A DNA stretch of 64,000 nt. Origin: Viridothelium virens (lineage: Eukaryota > Ascomycota > Dothideomycetes > Trypetheliales > Trypetheliaceae). Positions 10,768 to 22,346 of the stretch are shown here, piece after piece. The stretch covers positions 21,246 to 85,245 of the forward strand of contig ML991863.1 of assembly GCA_010094025.1 (NCBI GenBank), read 5' to 3'. Under the pieces are notes generated by a model that was not told the origin of the DNA, searched no databases, and saw only the letters and a list, made by a program, of their open reading frames with translations. The position numbers and the translations under genes were made by a program. Numbering within the stretch: position 1 is the first letter of the stretch; every line of letters starts with the position of its first letter.

Positions 10768-11490
10768 TTAATAGTTTCGAAAGCTTTCCTCGCTGTGCTT
10801 GCACGGGAGCACTGTATCGCAGCACGGAAGGGCTCCGGCTGAGACGGAGCTACGTAATTGACTGAGCGCTTCGCTGTGCAGACGAGTAGCGTCAAACAAA
10901 ATGTGCCCATGCCGACGGATCATGTCATCAATTTTATTGCCCATTGTATCAATATGGTGGAGATGCTCGTGCACATTCAGAGTTTGTATCTCAGCTTGGA
11001 ACTTCTGCAGTTCAGCCACACGCGTCCCTAAATCCGAGATTCGATCGGTGAATTCCGAAATCGTCTGCTCCAAAGCCACCAATTTTCGTTCTTTCGCATG
11101 GAGGCTGGCGCTGATATGTCTGACGATTCCTTCGAATCGTTGGAATTGAGCCTCAGCTTGCCGACTGGACTTGTCGCAGAGTGCCCCAAGTGCTTGCGTG
11201 TGGGAGTGGACAATGGCGAAGACAGTGTCGTGCTTTTCCTGACGCTGTCGTACGTCACTCTCAAGTGCAGCTATGCGGGTAAGGGCAGTGGCAAGAGATG
11301 AGACCTTCTCATCTCCTTTCTCCGGGTGCTGATCGTGACTGGCCGGTGTTTGACTTGTAGCTCCTGCATCATCCACGAAGAAGGTCATCTTTGCTGCTGA
11401 AGGAGAGGCGGTGTTGGAAGAGTTTATTGATAACCAGTCGGATGATACCGGCGCGGCTTGCGTCGCTTTTGGAGACTCGTTGGTGGCCAT
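10768..11490 (-). CDS. Coiled-coil protein of unknown function (240 aa)
   Basis: Single-exon ATG-to-stop frame. Residues 1-60 are Ser/Ala/Pro-rich and likely disordered. Residues about 63-215 are helical with heptad-like hydrophobic spacing, for example ALTRIAALESDVRQRQ and ISEFTDRISDLGTRVAELQK, so a dimeric or trimeric coiled coil is likely. The short C-terminus carries three cysteines. No membrane segment. It is tandem with the pseudokinase and patatin genes on the same strand, about 700 bases downstream of the pseudokinase stop; a functional link is only speculation. Confidence 0.55.
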   Translation of the reverse strand: MATNESPKATQAAPVSSDWLSINSSNTASPSAAKMTFFVDDAGATSQTPASHDQHPEKGDEKVSSLATALTRIAALESDVRQRQEKHDTVFAIVHSHTQALGALCDKSSRQAEAQFQRFEGIVRHISASLHAKERKLVALEQTISEFTDRISDLGTRVAELQKFQAEIQTLNVHEHLHHIDTMGNKIDDMIRRHGHILFDATRLHSEALSQLRSSVSAGALPCCDTVLPCKHSEESFRNY

Positions 11491-12193
11491 CGTTCGCGGG
11501 TGATAGACTTGTAAAAGGATGAGTTTGCTGCGACAAGGTACAAGGACTCGACATGGCCTACGTATTTATGTGCATAAACCAAACCTCGCACTGTATACGA
11601 GCCCATTCTCGGCCTGAGAGAGAGCTGAGGATACCGAACCGGTCTGGTGGGACAGTTGGGATGACCTATCTATGGTGTGGTCGGTTTCGATTTTGGGCGT
11701 TCATATCCGATTGACTCATGATGGCTGCTGTGCGGCACACACACTCAGCTATACCTTACCTGTATGAACCAATCCCACGATCTAATCCTAGTTTACATAA
11801 AATTAATGAATTGACCGCTGGTGCCGGCGCTTATGAGCAGATGGATGGGGACCTTTGCGCGTCCCGCTTATGTACTTAGATTACTTCAATGAGGTGGCAC
11901 ATGCATTTCGATCCAATTAAACATCCGGACCAGACTAACATTAAGGTCTATATCGGAATCCAGCTGCCGCTTCAACTTTACTGGACGCGCTCAGTACCAG
12001 CTCATGCTCTAACCTCTCGGCCAACTTTGTACCTGTTCTTATACCTATTTTTATTGCGTCCCTTTCAGTTCGAAAATAGCGTCCACCTCCTATTAGTAGA
12101 CCGCTCTGAAATCCAAACATGGGGGATGAGACAACAGGATCCCGGTGATTTTAGAAGAAATTCATGCTTGTTGAATTAGAGGGGGTGTGCGAA
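11491..12193. other. No gene seen
   Basis: Promoter region of the coiled-coil gene on one side and 3' region of the pseudokinase gene on the other. Short frames lack recognisable content. Confidence 0.4.
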
Positions 12194-13202
12194 CTAGTGA
12201 AGATGGGGCTTACCTACCCTGCGAAGTTGATTTAATTGAATGTCATTGGTCTTGAATAAGAAATCCTGGATTAATGTCGACCATTTTGACTTGTTAGTTA
12301 AAGTCAATTTCTGTCCATGGAAATCGGCGGAAGCTGGCTCCATAAACTCCAGAAGGATGACGCCCACATCCTTGAGATCTTTTGCGGTCTCCTCTATACT
12401 CCCTGCTATGATCATGCTGAGACCGATATTTGCTGGTGAGGTTAGGCCAAGCTCTGTTAATATTAATGAGCTACGTACCTAATTTAATCTCCCCTTTCTT
12501 TGAAAGTAAGATGTTGCTCGAATCGACATTTCCGTGCGGGAGTTTCAGGGTACTGTGGATATATTGAAGACCGCAGAGAACCTAATAAAGGATTAGAATG
12601 AGCTTTGGAGTATGTGAGAGGGTAAAAACCTCTTTACACACTGCGGCCAGTTCGTATTCTGCAAGGTCACCAATTGGTGATGCCTTGATCTCCCGTAATG
12701 ATACCGTCATTACACCGTAAACTAGGTAGATTGTATCTTCCTTTAAGAAAGCCTCAACAATTTCAACGATATTGGGATGCGAGACTGAGCGAAGTGATAG
12801 GGCTCCAGATAATGAATGGCGATGCTCTTTTACAACGGAAACGGCGAAACTGGGATTCTTGAGGCAGGCAAATGTGGCTGGTCCCGCTTGATCTTCACAA
12901 AGCAACTGCCTGTATGCATCCCAGGGGCTGCCCTGGGTTGTTTTTAGATGCCCCGATTGACGAATGGCCGATGGATTGGAGGGGAAGATGTTTGAGCTTG
13001 GACGGACGAAAACCGGGATCCGTGGGATTGTTTTTCGCTCCGGAGCCGGTTTGGTCAGTTTACGAGCTTCTTTGCCTGGCTCTTTCGTAAATTGCGACGC
13101 TTCGTCTCCTTTTGCTTCTTGTCCGGCACCTTCAGATACAGCAGCATACCTGGGGAAAATGGTTACCGGGCGTTCCGACTGTCCTGATGAAGACATTTCC
13201 AT
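12194..13202 (-). CDS. Protein-kinase-like pseudokinase (about 304 aa)
   Basis: Exons 13202-12630, 12581-12479 and 12432-12194 join in frame over 48- and 46-nt GT-AG introns. A disordered basic N-terminus (about 1-95) leads to a kinase N-lobe with a VAIK-like segment (AVSVVKEHR) and an HPNIVEIVEAF stretch. The catalytic loop is HGNVDSSNILL where active kinases have HRDxxxxN, so the catalytic Asp is replaced by Asn. The DFG motif reads NIG. Both residues needed for phosphotransfer and magnesium binding are changed, so this is a pseudokinase, probably a binding or scaffold module. The C-lobe is short, about 70 residues after NIG, so a further exon or truncation is possible. It lies 100 bases downstream of the patatin gene stop on the same strand. 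Confidence 0.65.
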
Positions 13203-13301
13203 GATGGCTTGGAAATGAAGAGCACGAAGTCGATATATATGTATATCAAGCGAGATATAATTAGAAACGCAAGCTTAAATTAGAATGCGCTACCCGTCAA
13301 C

Positions 13302-16300
13302 TCATTGCCTGCTGTTGCCAGCAGTCTTCGCCTTTTTGTTTTGAGCAAGATTCGGATTCCCATTCTTGCGTTTACGAAGCAGTGACCTTGCTGGTTCACA
13401 TACTCGACAGTATAGCGTGCCGGGGGAACCGTGGTCTGGAGTACCAAAGTCCGCATCCAAACCCTGCTGCTTAACAAACCATTCCATACTCTGCGGAAAA
13501 CCGCTGAGCCTCCGCCGTTGATGATCGCCCAACCGCAACTCAAGTGAGATGACATCGGACGGATGTTGAACGTAGAACAGCAGTCTTTTAGAATAGCGAC
13601 GGCATGCCCAGCAGATATCATGATAGCTATCGAAAGTTCCTAAAACTCCTCCGTCCGTGATGAATTCGATTCGTGTATAGCGCCCGCTCAAGACGCGCGC
13701 CACGTTTTCACTTGCGGTTCGGCAGCGCACCGTACCTTCGCATCGGTAGGCCCCCTTGTCGAAGCAGGGCACCGTCTCGAGCTCGAAGAAAAAGCATGAT
13801 ACAAGCAGAGCAATGGTAACGTCATGGCAATGCTCTCGTGTTGCCGGCTGGGCAGACACACTCTGGCGAAATTCGGTCATTCTGGAAGTGTCATCAATCA
13901 GGGGAGTATCTTTCATTTCCAGATTGAATCGAAAGTAATCACGTTTCGCTCGCTCATCGAGGCGATTCTGCAAATCCCTCCAGACGCTTTCACCATCGAA
14001 AGATGACATAAAGGATCGATAGAGCCGGGGAATAAAGCCATCGTTGAGGACATGCCGGAAATGCGGAGCAACGGGAGATTGAGTCTCTGTCATTCCAGTG
14101 CCTAGTGAAAGCACCACATCTGGGCATGAACTCGTTGGCCAGATCGCACGCATCTCTGTCAGAGCCAAATTAATGGGATTGTTGTGCTTCAAGCCGCCAT
14201 CTTGAAAGGCCCCGTGAGCTGGGATGTGAGCCGGTCTAAAAAATCTGAGAGTGATCAGCATATATCCTCCGAATACGACTTTAGCTTACATTGGAGCAGC
14301 CGACGTAGCTCTCGCCCTATTTATAGTCAGCGAGAAAATGCCTCGAGGTAAGAGAGAGGGCGCGCGCTCACGCTTCCCATACGAACGGCTCATCTTCCAG
14401 ATTATCGGGCCGAACATGCTTGTAGCCTTTTCTGAGTCAGCATAGCCCTCACGCCCATGATGAAACAGGAGAAAATACCGCAGTCTCTATTTCGAGTGCC
14501 GCTAGGATTGTAGTTGGTGAAGAGAAATGAAGACGCATCTGAGATTGAAGTCGCCGTAACTGCTACTTTGGCACCCGAGCTAGTGAACTTGAAAGAGTCG
14601 AACATGCGCTGCGAGTCACCGAACGTTTCCTTGAGGCAAGTCTCGAGAGCCGTGGCATCGTAGCAACCGTCCGAAAGCCAGCACCGTAGATAGTCTCTGA
14701 ACTTTACGAGGAGGGATTGACGCTTACGACCGACCTTTGTGAAAAATTTTCTCACCAGCCTGTCAAACTCTTCGCAGCACCGATCCACGTCCCATCGGTA
14801 AAGGAAAAGGATAAGAGCGATAAGCCCACCTTCAAATACTGTCAGTGGGTGCGGTAGGTAGATACTTGTGGCATCATACCCGAGCTTGTACCAATGGCAA
14901 AGTCTATGAGATCTGGAACTGGGATCGTGTTACCGACCTCTCCCTGAACCAAGCGGAGATATTCGAGTGGTACGACGCCTCGGGTGCCTCCACCGTCAAT
15001 ACTCAGAATGCGCACACCGGCGGTGGGTGGTTTCAATCGGGCAGTAACAGAACCCCATGATCGACAGAGTAGACAAGCCGAGATCGTGAATTCGTGCTCC
15101 GTACCAATCACAGCTCTGCCGTATATCTTGACACACGTATCACAAATCGCATGGTGGCAACTGAGCACGTACTGAGGATTGCGGAGCAAGCAGTAGAGAC
15201 ACGTATTATTGCTTCGAAGATGCATGAAATTGCCCTCGCTGGACTCGAGATAAATGGCGTGGAGTTCGGCCGACGTCCCACAGCCTTTTCGGATCTGTTC
15301 AAACCTTGAGCGGAAATACTTTGCCACCATTTGGCAGTGATATCGGGCCGAGTGTTCTTTGTCTAGGACCTGCCCATATGCCGCGAGGCAGGTCGCCCTG
15401 TAAAGGGTCCTAAAGACATGGGTAGGATCGAAGACTGTGAAATGAGTTAGCTCCGACCTGCTGAGAAATGGGAAGACTTGCGATGAGCCTTGGGCGGATA
15501 TGCATCCATGGATAGAGCTGATGCCAGGTATTCTGCCGTTTCACGCGGCCGAAGGCTATCTTTTGGAGCTGTCAAAAAATTAACGACGTGCCTTGCAGAA
15601 GCGTAGCTAGGTTCATGATAAGTTCGTGCTGAGGCCAGAAAGCTGAAAGGTTCGGCAGCGACTGTAGCCGTGTGCTGTAAGGCTTCGAGATAGAATCGTC
15701 GCAGATGCTGGGCAGAAAATAACCAGTGATGCCTCCAATAAAGCTCTTTCATGATATCCATCTGAGCGAAGACCGTCTCTTTGAGTTGCCGGTGTCGGGC
15801 AAGAGGCGATAGATCGGGACTGCCCAAGATGACCAGTACTACATCTGAGAACAAAGTGCCGATATCTGCATTTTGTTCATGAATCGTAGCGCACAAATTC
15901 TCCATATCCACGATATCATGCTTTGTTGACGATCCAACGATGACAAGTCGAGGTCTAACTTGTATGGGAAGATTCTCGAAAATCCCTAGGGCGGCCCACC
16001 GAACCAAAAACTTCTTGATCTCATCAATTGTGGTAAAATCATCAATGAATATCGTGACAACGCTGCAGAATGGCAACAGAACTTTGGCAAATGCTACATC
16101 GAAGAGGTTTTGAACGTCATGGAAGGGCCACTGCACCGGAAAGGATCTGCTTTCGTGACAGGGGAAAGGTATATAACGTGGGAGGATAGGGCCGGTGGGA
16201 TAGCCATCTGCGAATAGGATGGGTCTCTTTGAATCGATAGTCGTCGTATCAGTTCTGATGTCAGCCAGCCCGTTGGAGCGACACCGATTGATGTTATTGT

Positions 16301-16538
16301 TAGGGAATAGCTCTCGCAGAGCCGCGTCTTTCGCCTTCCGGCCCAAGAAGAAGAGGACCATAGGAGTCTTCTCAGTTGGAGCTGTTAACTCTTGAATTAA
16401 CCGACTCATCCTCCCAGTGTCGACAAATGTAAAATCTTTGACCCCAGCCAGCTGAAGCCAAGCAACATGAGAACAAGATGCCATCGTGGGTAGAGGTAAT
16501 TGGGTTCGTAACGCCTTCGATAGGAATGCCGTGGTCAT
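13302..16538 (-). CDS. Patatin-like phospholipase with RING-like zinc finger (PLP)
   Basis: The N-terminal about 340 residues form a domain I cannot name. A cysteine/histidine cluster follows (CLYC, LSCHHAICDTC, CLLC), typical of a RING-like finger. Then comes a patatin domain: oxyanion loop IDGGGTRG (about residues 506-513), nucleophile elbow GTSSG (about 542-546) and catalytic DGG (about 725). The enzyme would hydrolyse acyl chains from membrane lipids. Patatin effectors occur in fungal NLR and self/non-self systems and as Starship cargo. Clear exons are 15434-14880, 14829-14479, 14431-14290 and 14244-13302, with introns of 50, 47 and 45 nt. Between the first exon (16538-15458) and the next, the frame is only kept by removing 23 nt (15435-15457), or there is a one-base frameshift. 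The gene starts 172 bases from the divergent DUF3723 gene. Confidence 0.85.
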
Positions 16539-16710
16539 TTAAGCGCGAGAAGCTCTGCTCCAAGAATAGGCCACACCAGGTCCAGCCAGATACACATGAC
16601 CCACCTCACTTTTAAAATAGAAAAGGCCGGGTTTGATCTGTGGATAAGTTTGGAGGACTTGTGATATTTCATGTCTTGCCCCATAGTTCGCTGGCGAAGC
16701 GGAGGAAGGC

Positions 16711-19343
16711 ATGGCTGATGACGGTACCCAGAACGTGGACGAGGCTCTCGACCCTTTCGAAGACCCTTTTATAGCGCGACGAAAATATTACTTAGGCAGT
16801 GCCAGGATTCGTCTTCGACATCTGTGCTTTGATAACGAGTATCGTGGAGGACGGATTCTTGATCGCAAGAATATCGCGCGGCTCCGCAGAGTGTTTGACG
16901 TGGAGGGCTGTCACCGAGACGATCCGGAGCATCACGTGCCTGTCGTCATTGACCCTGGTTTACTGAACTTGGTCCGAGACGAAGCCCGTGTTGAGAAAAG
17001 TGCGCTCTTCGATATTCAAAGGCCGCTGCCAAATCTTCGCCTGAGCTCGGACATTCGGTTGACGTGCCTCCACGGGCAGCATCGAGTGGAGGCGGCTAAG
17101 GAGTACCTCGACGCATCTGACAGATGGTGGACCGTTGACTTTTTCGACAAGAGTACGTATTGGCCCCCCTAACTTGGTCATGGCCTCGCTAACATCAAAG
17201 ATTGCAGATGCAGACCCTCACGTTCTGGTTGACCTGCGTGAAGAGTACTCCAATGCTCGGGCATTCTGTGATGGAGATATTTTTCGACATTTGCGACATT
17301 ACCAGCAGATAGGCGACAATGCACGAGCAGGCCGATGGCTGGCACGACTATCAAAAAGCAAAACTAGGGATGTAAAGCAGCTCATCGACAAAGACAGACC
17401 ACTTTGTACGGCATTTGATCGATTACTTCCATTCACTGGACTCTGGGCCTCGTTCCGCATCGGCACGTTGCACCGCATACTCACCTTGAGGTGTGAAGAC
17501 GTATGCTGTGTCTCCCGCAACTTCAAGTTTGTCAGCTAACGTTTCGGAGGAACTCATTCATTATCTTGACCGTATCTACGATCAGTGGAAGTTCATCATG
17601 GGACCCGTCGCGCCCGAACTCCTGGATTCTCAAACAGTGGCTTTTGGTCAACTGCTTATCCCGTCCATCTCGACAAAAGATCGTGAGCTTATTCGAGCCG
17701 GTCCATCCGGTATATTCGATCAAGTCGACTCAGAAGAGACACGGGTCGAGCTTTTCGGTCGTCTAGAGCGAGCTCAGTGGAATACTAGCGGGCGAATACT
17801 ATCCCTTTACACCTTTACCGAAGATACGAAATACATCGAGCCTTGTGCACAGATAATGCGTTCTATTATACCCAAATTGAAGAGGGATGACTCGGTTTTC
17901 CGACTATTTCGAAAGAATTGGGACGGCAAGGAACGCTCTACAGTTCCCATACAATGTGGCGAAGACTGTACAATTGATATTCCAATGATGGACGACACAT
18001 TCAAGGTTGGATATCATCAATTATGGTTGTTTGCTATGCGATATTTCCCTCAAATGACTCGGGTTAATCCTCGTAAAGATAAAGGCGGTGAAACACCGGA
18101 AAGTAGTATTTGCGAAGTTTTTTGGCCGATATTCGCAGAGCTCGCGACTGACCTCGGTTTTGATACCCCCGAAATACAGAAGCTAAAGAACAATGACCCA
18201 ACAGAGAGTATCCTTCTCAATGCTGTAAGGTCTCTGCGTCCACTGAGTCAAGATGGGTCCTTCGAAACGTCCCTGAAGGATGAGATGCGCAAGCTAAAGG
18301 AGTCTGTCAAGTCATGGTCCCGAACAACCGCAGGTACTGTGCCTCTATGCTCGCTCAAGCAAGAGTCAAAAGACATAGCACTGATGCAAAGATGTGGAAG
18401 GCCATTCCAGGAAGCATATATAAAGGATCGACCTTTGCTCTTTCTTCACAATGTCTATCTCAACAACCGCTTTGAAGGGAGATATGCGGCAAGTTTTGCT
18501 TTCAAACGAGACATATTCCGTTGCTTCTTTAGTTTTTCAGAGCCTGCCCGCACGCATGTACTCAAATTCATCGCACAATTTAGTCGACGACAACGAGCTA
18601 GCACAAATAACGTGTCGCTCGGATCAAATACCCTTGCATCACGAGGACCTCAAGGAGGCCAGCCTCAAGCAGAGCCCAATGGACAAGGTGATAGTCCCCC
18701 AACTGGGCCCGAAGTCGGTCAACAGGTTGGTCCCTGGGTTGCTGAAGCAGGAAATCCATCACAGACTTCGAAGAGGCGACGAGAGTCACAGGATATGGTT
18801 TCTCCGGGTCTCATGGACGCTCGAATGGTGCCCTCTCCTGACCGTGGCGATTTGCCACATGTTTCATCGTCTGGGCCATTTTTCGTCCACTCAGAGCAGA
18901 CGGATATTGAAGATATTCGTGGGGCGCTACTTGGGAGATTGCCTGACAGAGTCATCTACTTGTTCAGGACACGTATGTTCTACTGCTGTACTCCAGACAC
19001 AATGGATGCATTTCGGAATATCGTGGATCAACTACGTAATCAACAGTACAGTTTCGCGATTGTCAACGAGGATGCCTCCCATCTCGCATACGTGCAAAAT
19101 CCGTTAGAAGAAGATGCGAAATTGTTCTTTGCGGAACCGAAAGGCCAGCCGACAGGACACGGAAATCACGAGAGACAGGAGCAAGGCAGCATCTCCGATG
19201 AAATAGCCCGAGAAATAACATGCTTAATGTCACACTTTTATCCGCACCATGAACAGAACAGTAGCGAACGCCAATCAAAGCGCCGCCGGATCAATATCCA
19301 CGAAATCCTATCCCATCACCCATTCAATATGGAATCTCGGTAG
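16711..19343 (+). CDS. DUF3723 family protein (842 aa)
   Basis: Exons 16711-17152, 17208-17500 and 17550-19343 join exactly in frame over 55- and 49-nt introns with CTAAC branch sites. The N-terminus contains the family-like block YYLGSARIRLRHLCF followed by a basic RLRRVFDVEGC segment and LTCLHGQHRVEAAKEYL. This matches my knowledge of DUF3723, a fungal family of unknown biochemical function. A long alpha-helical middle is followed by a disordered Gly/Pro/Gln-rich stretch (about 660-720), a basic cluster SKRRRESQ and a basic C-terminus SKRRRINIHE, both suggesting nuclear location. DUF3723 genes are recurrent Starship cargo. The promoter is shared with the divergent patatin gene. The last 20 bases overlap the convergent Myb-like gene. 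Confidence 0.8.
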
Positions 19344-19770
19344 CCGACTCGGCCTGTAGGCGTTCCCGCATCTGTCTTCCGAGGAGTACTCCGCTGAGTA
19401 AACGGTCCCGCACGTCCTCGAAACGTTGGTGCTGACGGCATGTTAGTATATCCAGCTGTGTAACCGTGGAGCTCACTTCTTCAATCACCGCTTCTTCCTC
19501 CGCGCTTAGGTCAATTAAAGCATATACGTCGCTTAATACATCCGCCCGTTCGTTGATCCAGGTGTTAACTTGCTCACAGCTGAAGACACCATCACTATGA
19601 AGATCTGGGAATTCGTTTCGAAGCTTCTGAACTCGGTAGCGAAGCGCGTGCACCGTGCGATTGGTAGAGCATTTCATGAAGATCAAGCGGGCACAGGGTT
19701 CATGTTGAACCCCTCGTGATACAAAATAGAGAATTACAATATCTTCCATTAAAGTCCACGCGGTTGGCAT
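19324..19770 (-). CDS. Myb/SANT-like DNA-binding protein (148 aa)
   Basis: The first in-frame ATG is at 19770. The N-terminus has the spacing of a Myb-like helix-turn-helix: TAWTLMEDIVILYFVSRG, then LIFMKCSTNRTVHALRYRV, with conserved Trp and acidic residues at the start. The second half is an acidic helix (about residues 75-110) ending in a basic, Gln-rich tail. It overlaps the end of the DUF3723 gene by 20 bases on the opposite strand and follows another small minus-strand gene by 25 bases. Likely a small transcription factor or DNA-binding accessory protein; target unknown. Confidence 0.6.
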   Translation of the reverse strand: MPTAWTLMEDIVILYFVSRGVQHEPCARLIFMKCSTNRTVHALRYRVQKLRNEFPDLHSDGVFSCEQVNTWINERADVLSDVYALIDLSAEEEAVIEEVSSTVTQLDILTCRQHQRFEDVRDRLLSGVLLGRQMRERLQAESATEIPY

Positions 19771-19795
19771 AACTAAAGTGAGAATAGGAGTTGAT

Positions 19796-20430
19796 TCAAA
19801 TCTGTTTTCTCTTTTTGGCTGGTCGGTCACTCTGCTCAGACAAGGCCTGTGCAAACGGTACCTGCACCTCAGCGATCCCAAGACGAGCCTTTATGATCAT
19901 AATGTCGCTTGTCGTCTTCGACGCCCACAGCGACCATTCCTCCAATTTCTTTGTGATCTTCTCGGAATAGGTCTTCTGGCTACTGCAGTGTCAGCCAAAG
20001 CATCACCCTATCACACACCACAAACTTACTCGACTTGCACCTGCCTAATCATTTCCAACATAGACTCCGGGGTTACCTCGGGGATTGTCAGATCGGTTAG
20101 ACCTTGCGCGGACGGCATATCCGCTTCTGAGTCCGGAACATCTAATACTTGCGGCTCTGTGCCGCCCCCTCTGCTAGCACCACTAGCTTGATCGATGGCG
20201 GGCAAGTGCGGGGTACTCATGAGGCGTTGGCTTCCATGGTCTGACAAGATACCAGGGTCTACCGTCTGACCGATTAAGGCTGTTCCTGCATCGTCGTATT
20301 CGCCGTCGAATATAAGCTGGTCAAACGGGGTCTGGTCGATGTTCGAGAAGCTGAGATCTGCCCACGATAGATCAGCAACCATGTCGTCGTGGGGGTCTTT
20401 GTCAACAGGAGATTGTTCATTTCTTTCCAT
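19796..20430 (-). CDS. Hypothetical acidic protein (195 aa)
   Basis: Exons 20430-20030 and 19982-19796 join in frame across a 47-nt intron (GTAAGT...CTGACACTGCAG). Residues 1-120 are acidic and probably disordered. The second exon encodes a helical domain (KITKKLEEWSLWASKTT, then IIKARLGIAEVQ) and ends in a basic tail (PAKKRKQI) that could be a nuclear signal. The acidic region plus a short helical domain resembles a transcriptional regulator, but I recognise no family. It is tandem with the Myb-like gene, only 25 bases apart. Confidence 0.55.
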
Positions 20431-20927
20431 GCTATGGAGGCGGCACTCCTTGAGGATGAGATTCTGTGGTAATATATAAGGTGGGACCAGATCTTTTGCA
20501 GACTCAGCCTAAGGACGTCTATCCAGTCGCAACCGGCGTCAGTGACACACGCAAGTTCGAGCCGCGGCGCATTGTCGCCGGCTACAACGGGCTGACGGCC
20601 GATTACCGCGCGTGGACCGACCCTTAGGCCTTTTCTGGGTGTTAGCTCGATACGCTAATTCCTGCATGCAAGAGCATCACCGTTTGCCGCTTGCGTACTG
20701 CTGCCTAGAAGCCAATCGTTGCATCTCTGCCGTCTTCTTGACCACCAACACTTTCATCCCTCGCAGTTCACTGTCTTTCGTTGCGTTGCTTGAAAGCTGG
20801 GGCCTGCTGCGGCGCAGACGATCGCTCATTCAAAGTCCATGCGAAGCGGTTTCTCACGGACGCACAATCTTTCTCTCAGCTCATTGCCATCCCCCATCTC
20901 GTTCTCATCCCTTACGCGTCTTTGAGA
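20431..20927. other. Divergent intergenic region
   Basis: Shared upstream region of the minus-strand acidic protein gene and the plus-strand Myb/SANT gene. The plus-strand frame stays open before 20928, but the earlier ATG at 20781 gives an N-terminus without similarity to a Myb domain. Confidence 0.4.
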
Positions 20928-21509
20928 ATGAAGACAGCCTCAAAGGGACGTTTAAAATGGAATCCGGCTGAGACGAAACTACTTCTGGAGCTAAAATCTC
21001 AATACTCATCCAGGTCATGGTCATTCATTACCATCAAGTTCAACGCTGTCTACACAACTCGAATGCGAAGTGAAGATGGCATCAAGCGAAAATGGCTGCG
21101 GATACCAGCCGAACAGCAGCACAAGTTTTGCCCGAAGGAACCGGAGAGTCAGCACTCTAGCAGTCACATCCAAGCAGGGTTGTCACCTGGGCAAACGCAA
21201 CAGCCTCGGCCGAGGATCGGAGATATCGATGTACTGATGTCTCATCGGCAGCATTCGACGGTACCCTTCTCCGTGCCGCACCAACTACCATCCCAGGTTG
21301 TCGCTGAAAGACGTCGAAGTCAGATCGAACGTCCATACCTTGTGAGCGAGCCAATCATGGAAGGGCAGCTACTGTATACCGATTTAGCATCACTAACTCA
21401 TCCGGATTTATGGAGCCCTGATACTTTCGTCCAAGCCGCGCGCTTACAAGTCGAACCTCAGGAAATCTTTGAAGACCAAACTGGACCAAGTCTTGAGGGC
21501 GCTTTATAG
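20928..21509 (+). CDS. Myb/SANT-like DNA-binding protein (193 aa)
   Basis: The ATG at 20928 places the DNA-binding domain at the very N-terminus: GRLKWNPAETKLLLELKSQY, then SWSFITIKFN and GIKRKWLRI, the three-helix spacing of Myb/SANT or trihelix domains with Trp at each helix. The remaining 120 residues are Gln/Pro/Ser-rich and probably disordered, with a short acidic C-terminus. It is the second Myb-like gene within 1.6 kb. Myb/SANT genes are often found in Starship elements. No introns. Confidence 0.65.
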   Translation: MKTASKGRLKWNPAETKLLLELKSQYSSRSWSFITIKFNAVYTTRMRSEDGIKRKWLRIPAEQQHKFCPKEPESQHSSSHIQAGLSPGQTQQPRPRIGDIDVLMSHRQHSTVPFSVPHQLPSQVVAERRRSQIERPYLVSEPIMEGQLLYTDLASLTHPDLWSPDTFVQAARLQVEPQEIFEDQTGPSLEGAL

Positions 21510-21704
21510 TGGTGTAGCTATTTCAGTCCCACTAGGTTCTACTTCCTTTCTTATTGCAAACTATTGTAATGATAAATACCTGTTACCGTATACTTACCAA
21601 ATAACGATCTAATTCCAAGACCTGATCTAAACATTGCCTGTTGGGTTACTATTTCCTTTATCAGGAGCCTTCAAGTCACAGCTTTTGCTCTTCTACTAGC
21701 GAAG

Positions 21705-22346
21705 ATGTCGCACAGTGAGGTGAGGTTATCGACCCAAGGAACGACATTTCGTACTGATACGGGTGTAGGATGTCTGCAATCATTGTCGTGCGTGTGCTCG
21801 CCGCTCCGATTGGGACTTCCTCCGAGAATTTTTCGTTCGGGAGGAAAACTTCAATGGATACGCCCGGGGCTTGGAATCTAAAATAGCTGCAGAGTTGTTG
21901 AACAATTTGTATCTCACCGAGCAGAACGCAAAGCTTCACCACGATATGAACCAGCTGGTTGCCAAAAATGTCGGCTTTGTGGCAGAGACTCGGCAGCTAC
22001 GAACAAATCTTCATTCCGCTCATTCCGACGCTATGTTTGAGCGCCAGCGCCGAGAGGAGCTTGAGGCCCAATTAGAGCACGCTCACACGACAACCGAGAG
22101 AGTTGGTACAATGCTCAGTCGTGTCATAGGCGTGGAAGAGCAGGATGGTGTCCTTGATGTTTCACAATTAATCCTTGAGAATGAGAGCCTTCGACAGCAA
22201 CTCTTGAAGTCGATATGTGAGGATTGTCAGGGTCGAAAGAAGTATCAGATATTGCGTCGCATCTCTTCAGGTAAGCAAGATTTTCTATGGACTTAAACGG
22301 GTACTAAATCAACCTAGCTCCGGAACTTTCACAAATCTCCAATTAA
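21705..22346 (+). CDS. Coiled-coil protein with short N-terminal Cys cluster (181 aa)
   Basis: Exons 21705-21719, 21769-22270 and 22318-22346 join exactly in frame over 49- and 47-nt introns with good branch sites. The first exon encodes only five residues. A small cysteine group (DVCNHCRACARR) is followed by a long helix: LYLTEQNAKLHHDMNQLV and RQRREELEAQLEHAHTT are typical coiled-coil sequence. A CEDCQGRKK segment lies near the C-terminus. It may dimerise and bind metal, but I do not recognise a family. It follows the Myb/SANT gene on the same strand at 195 bases. Confidence 0.55.

Noticed and set aside
18451-19107. 218-codon frame inside the DUF3723 gene
   Set aside because: Overlapping frame without domain content; the DUF3723 frame is continuous here.
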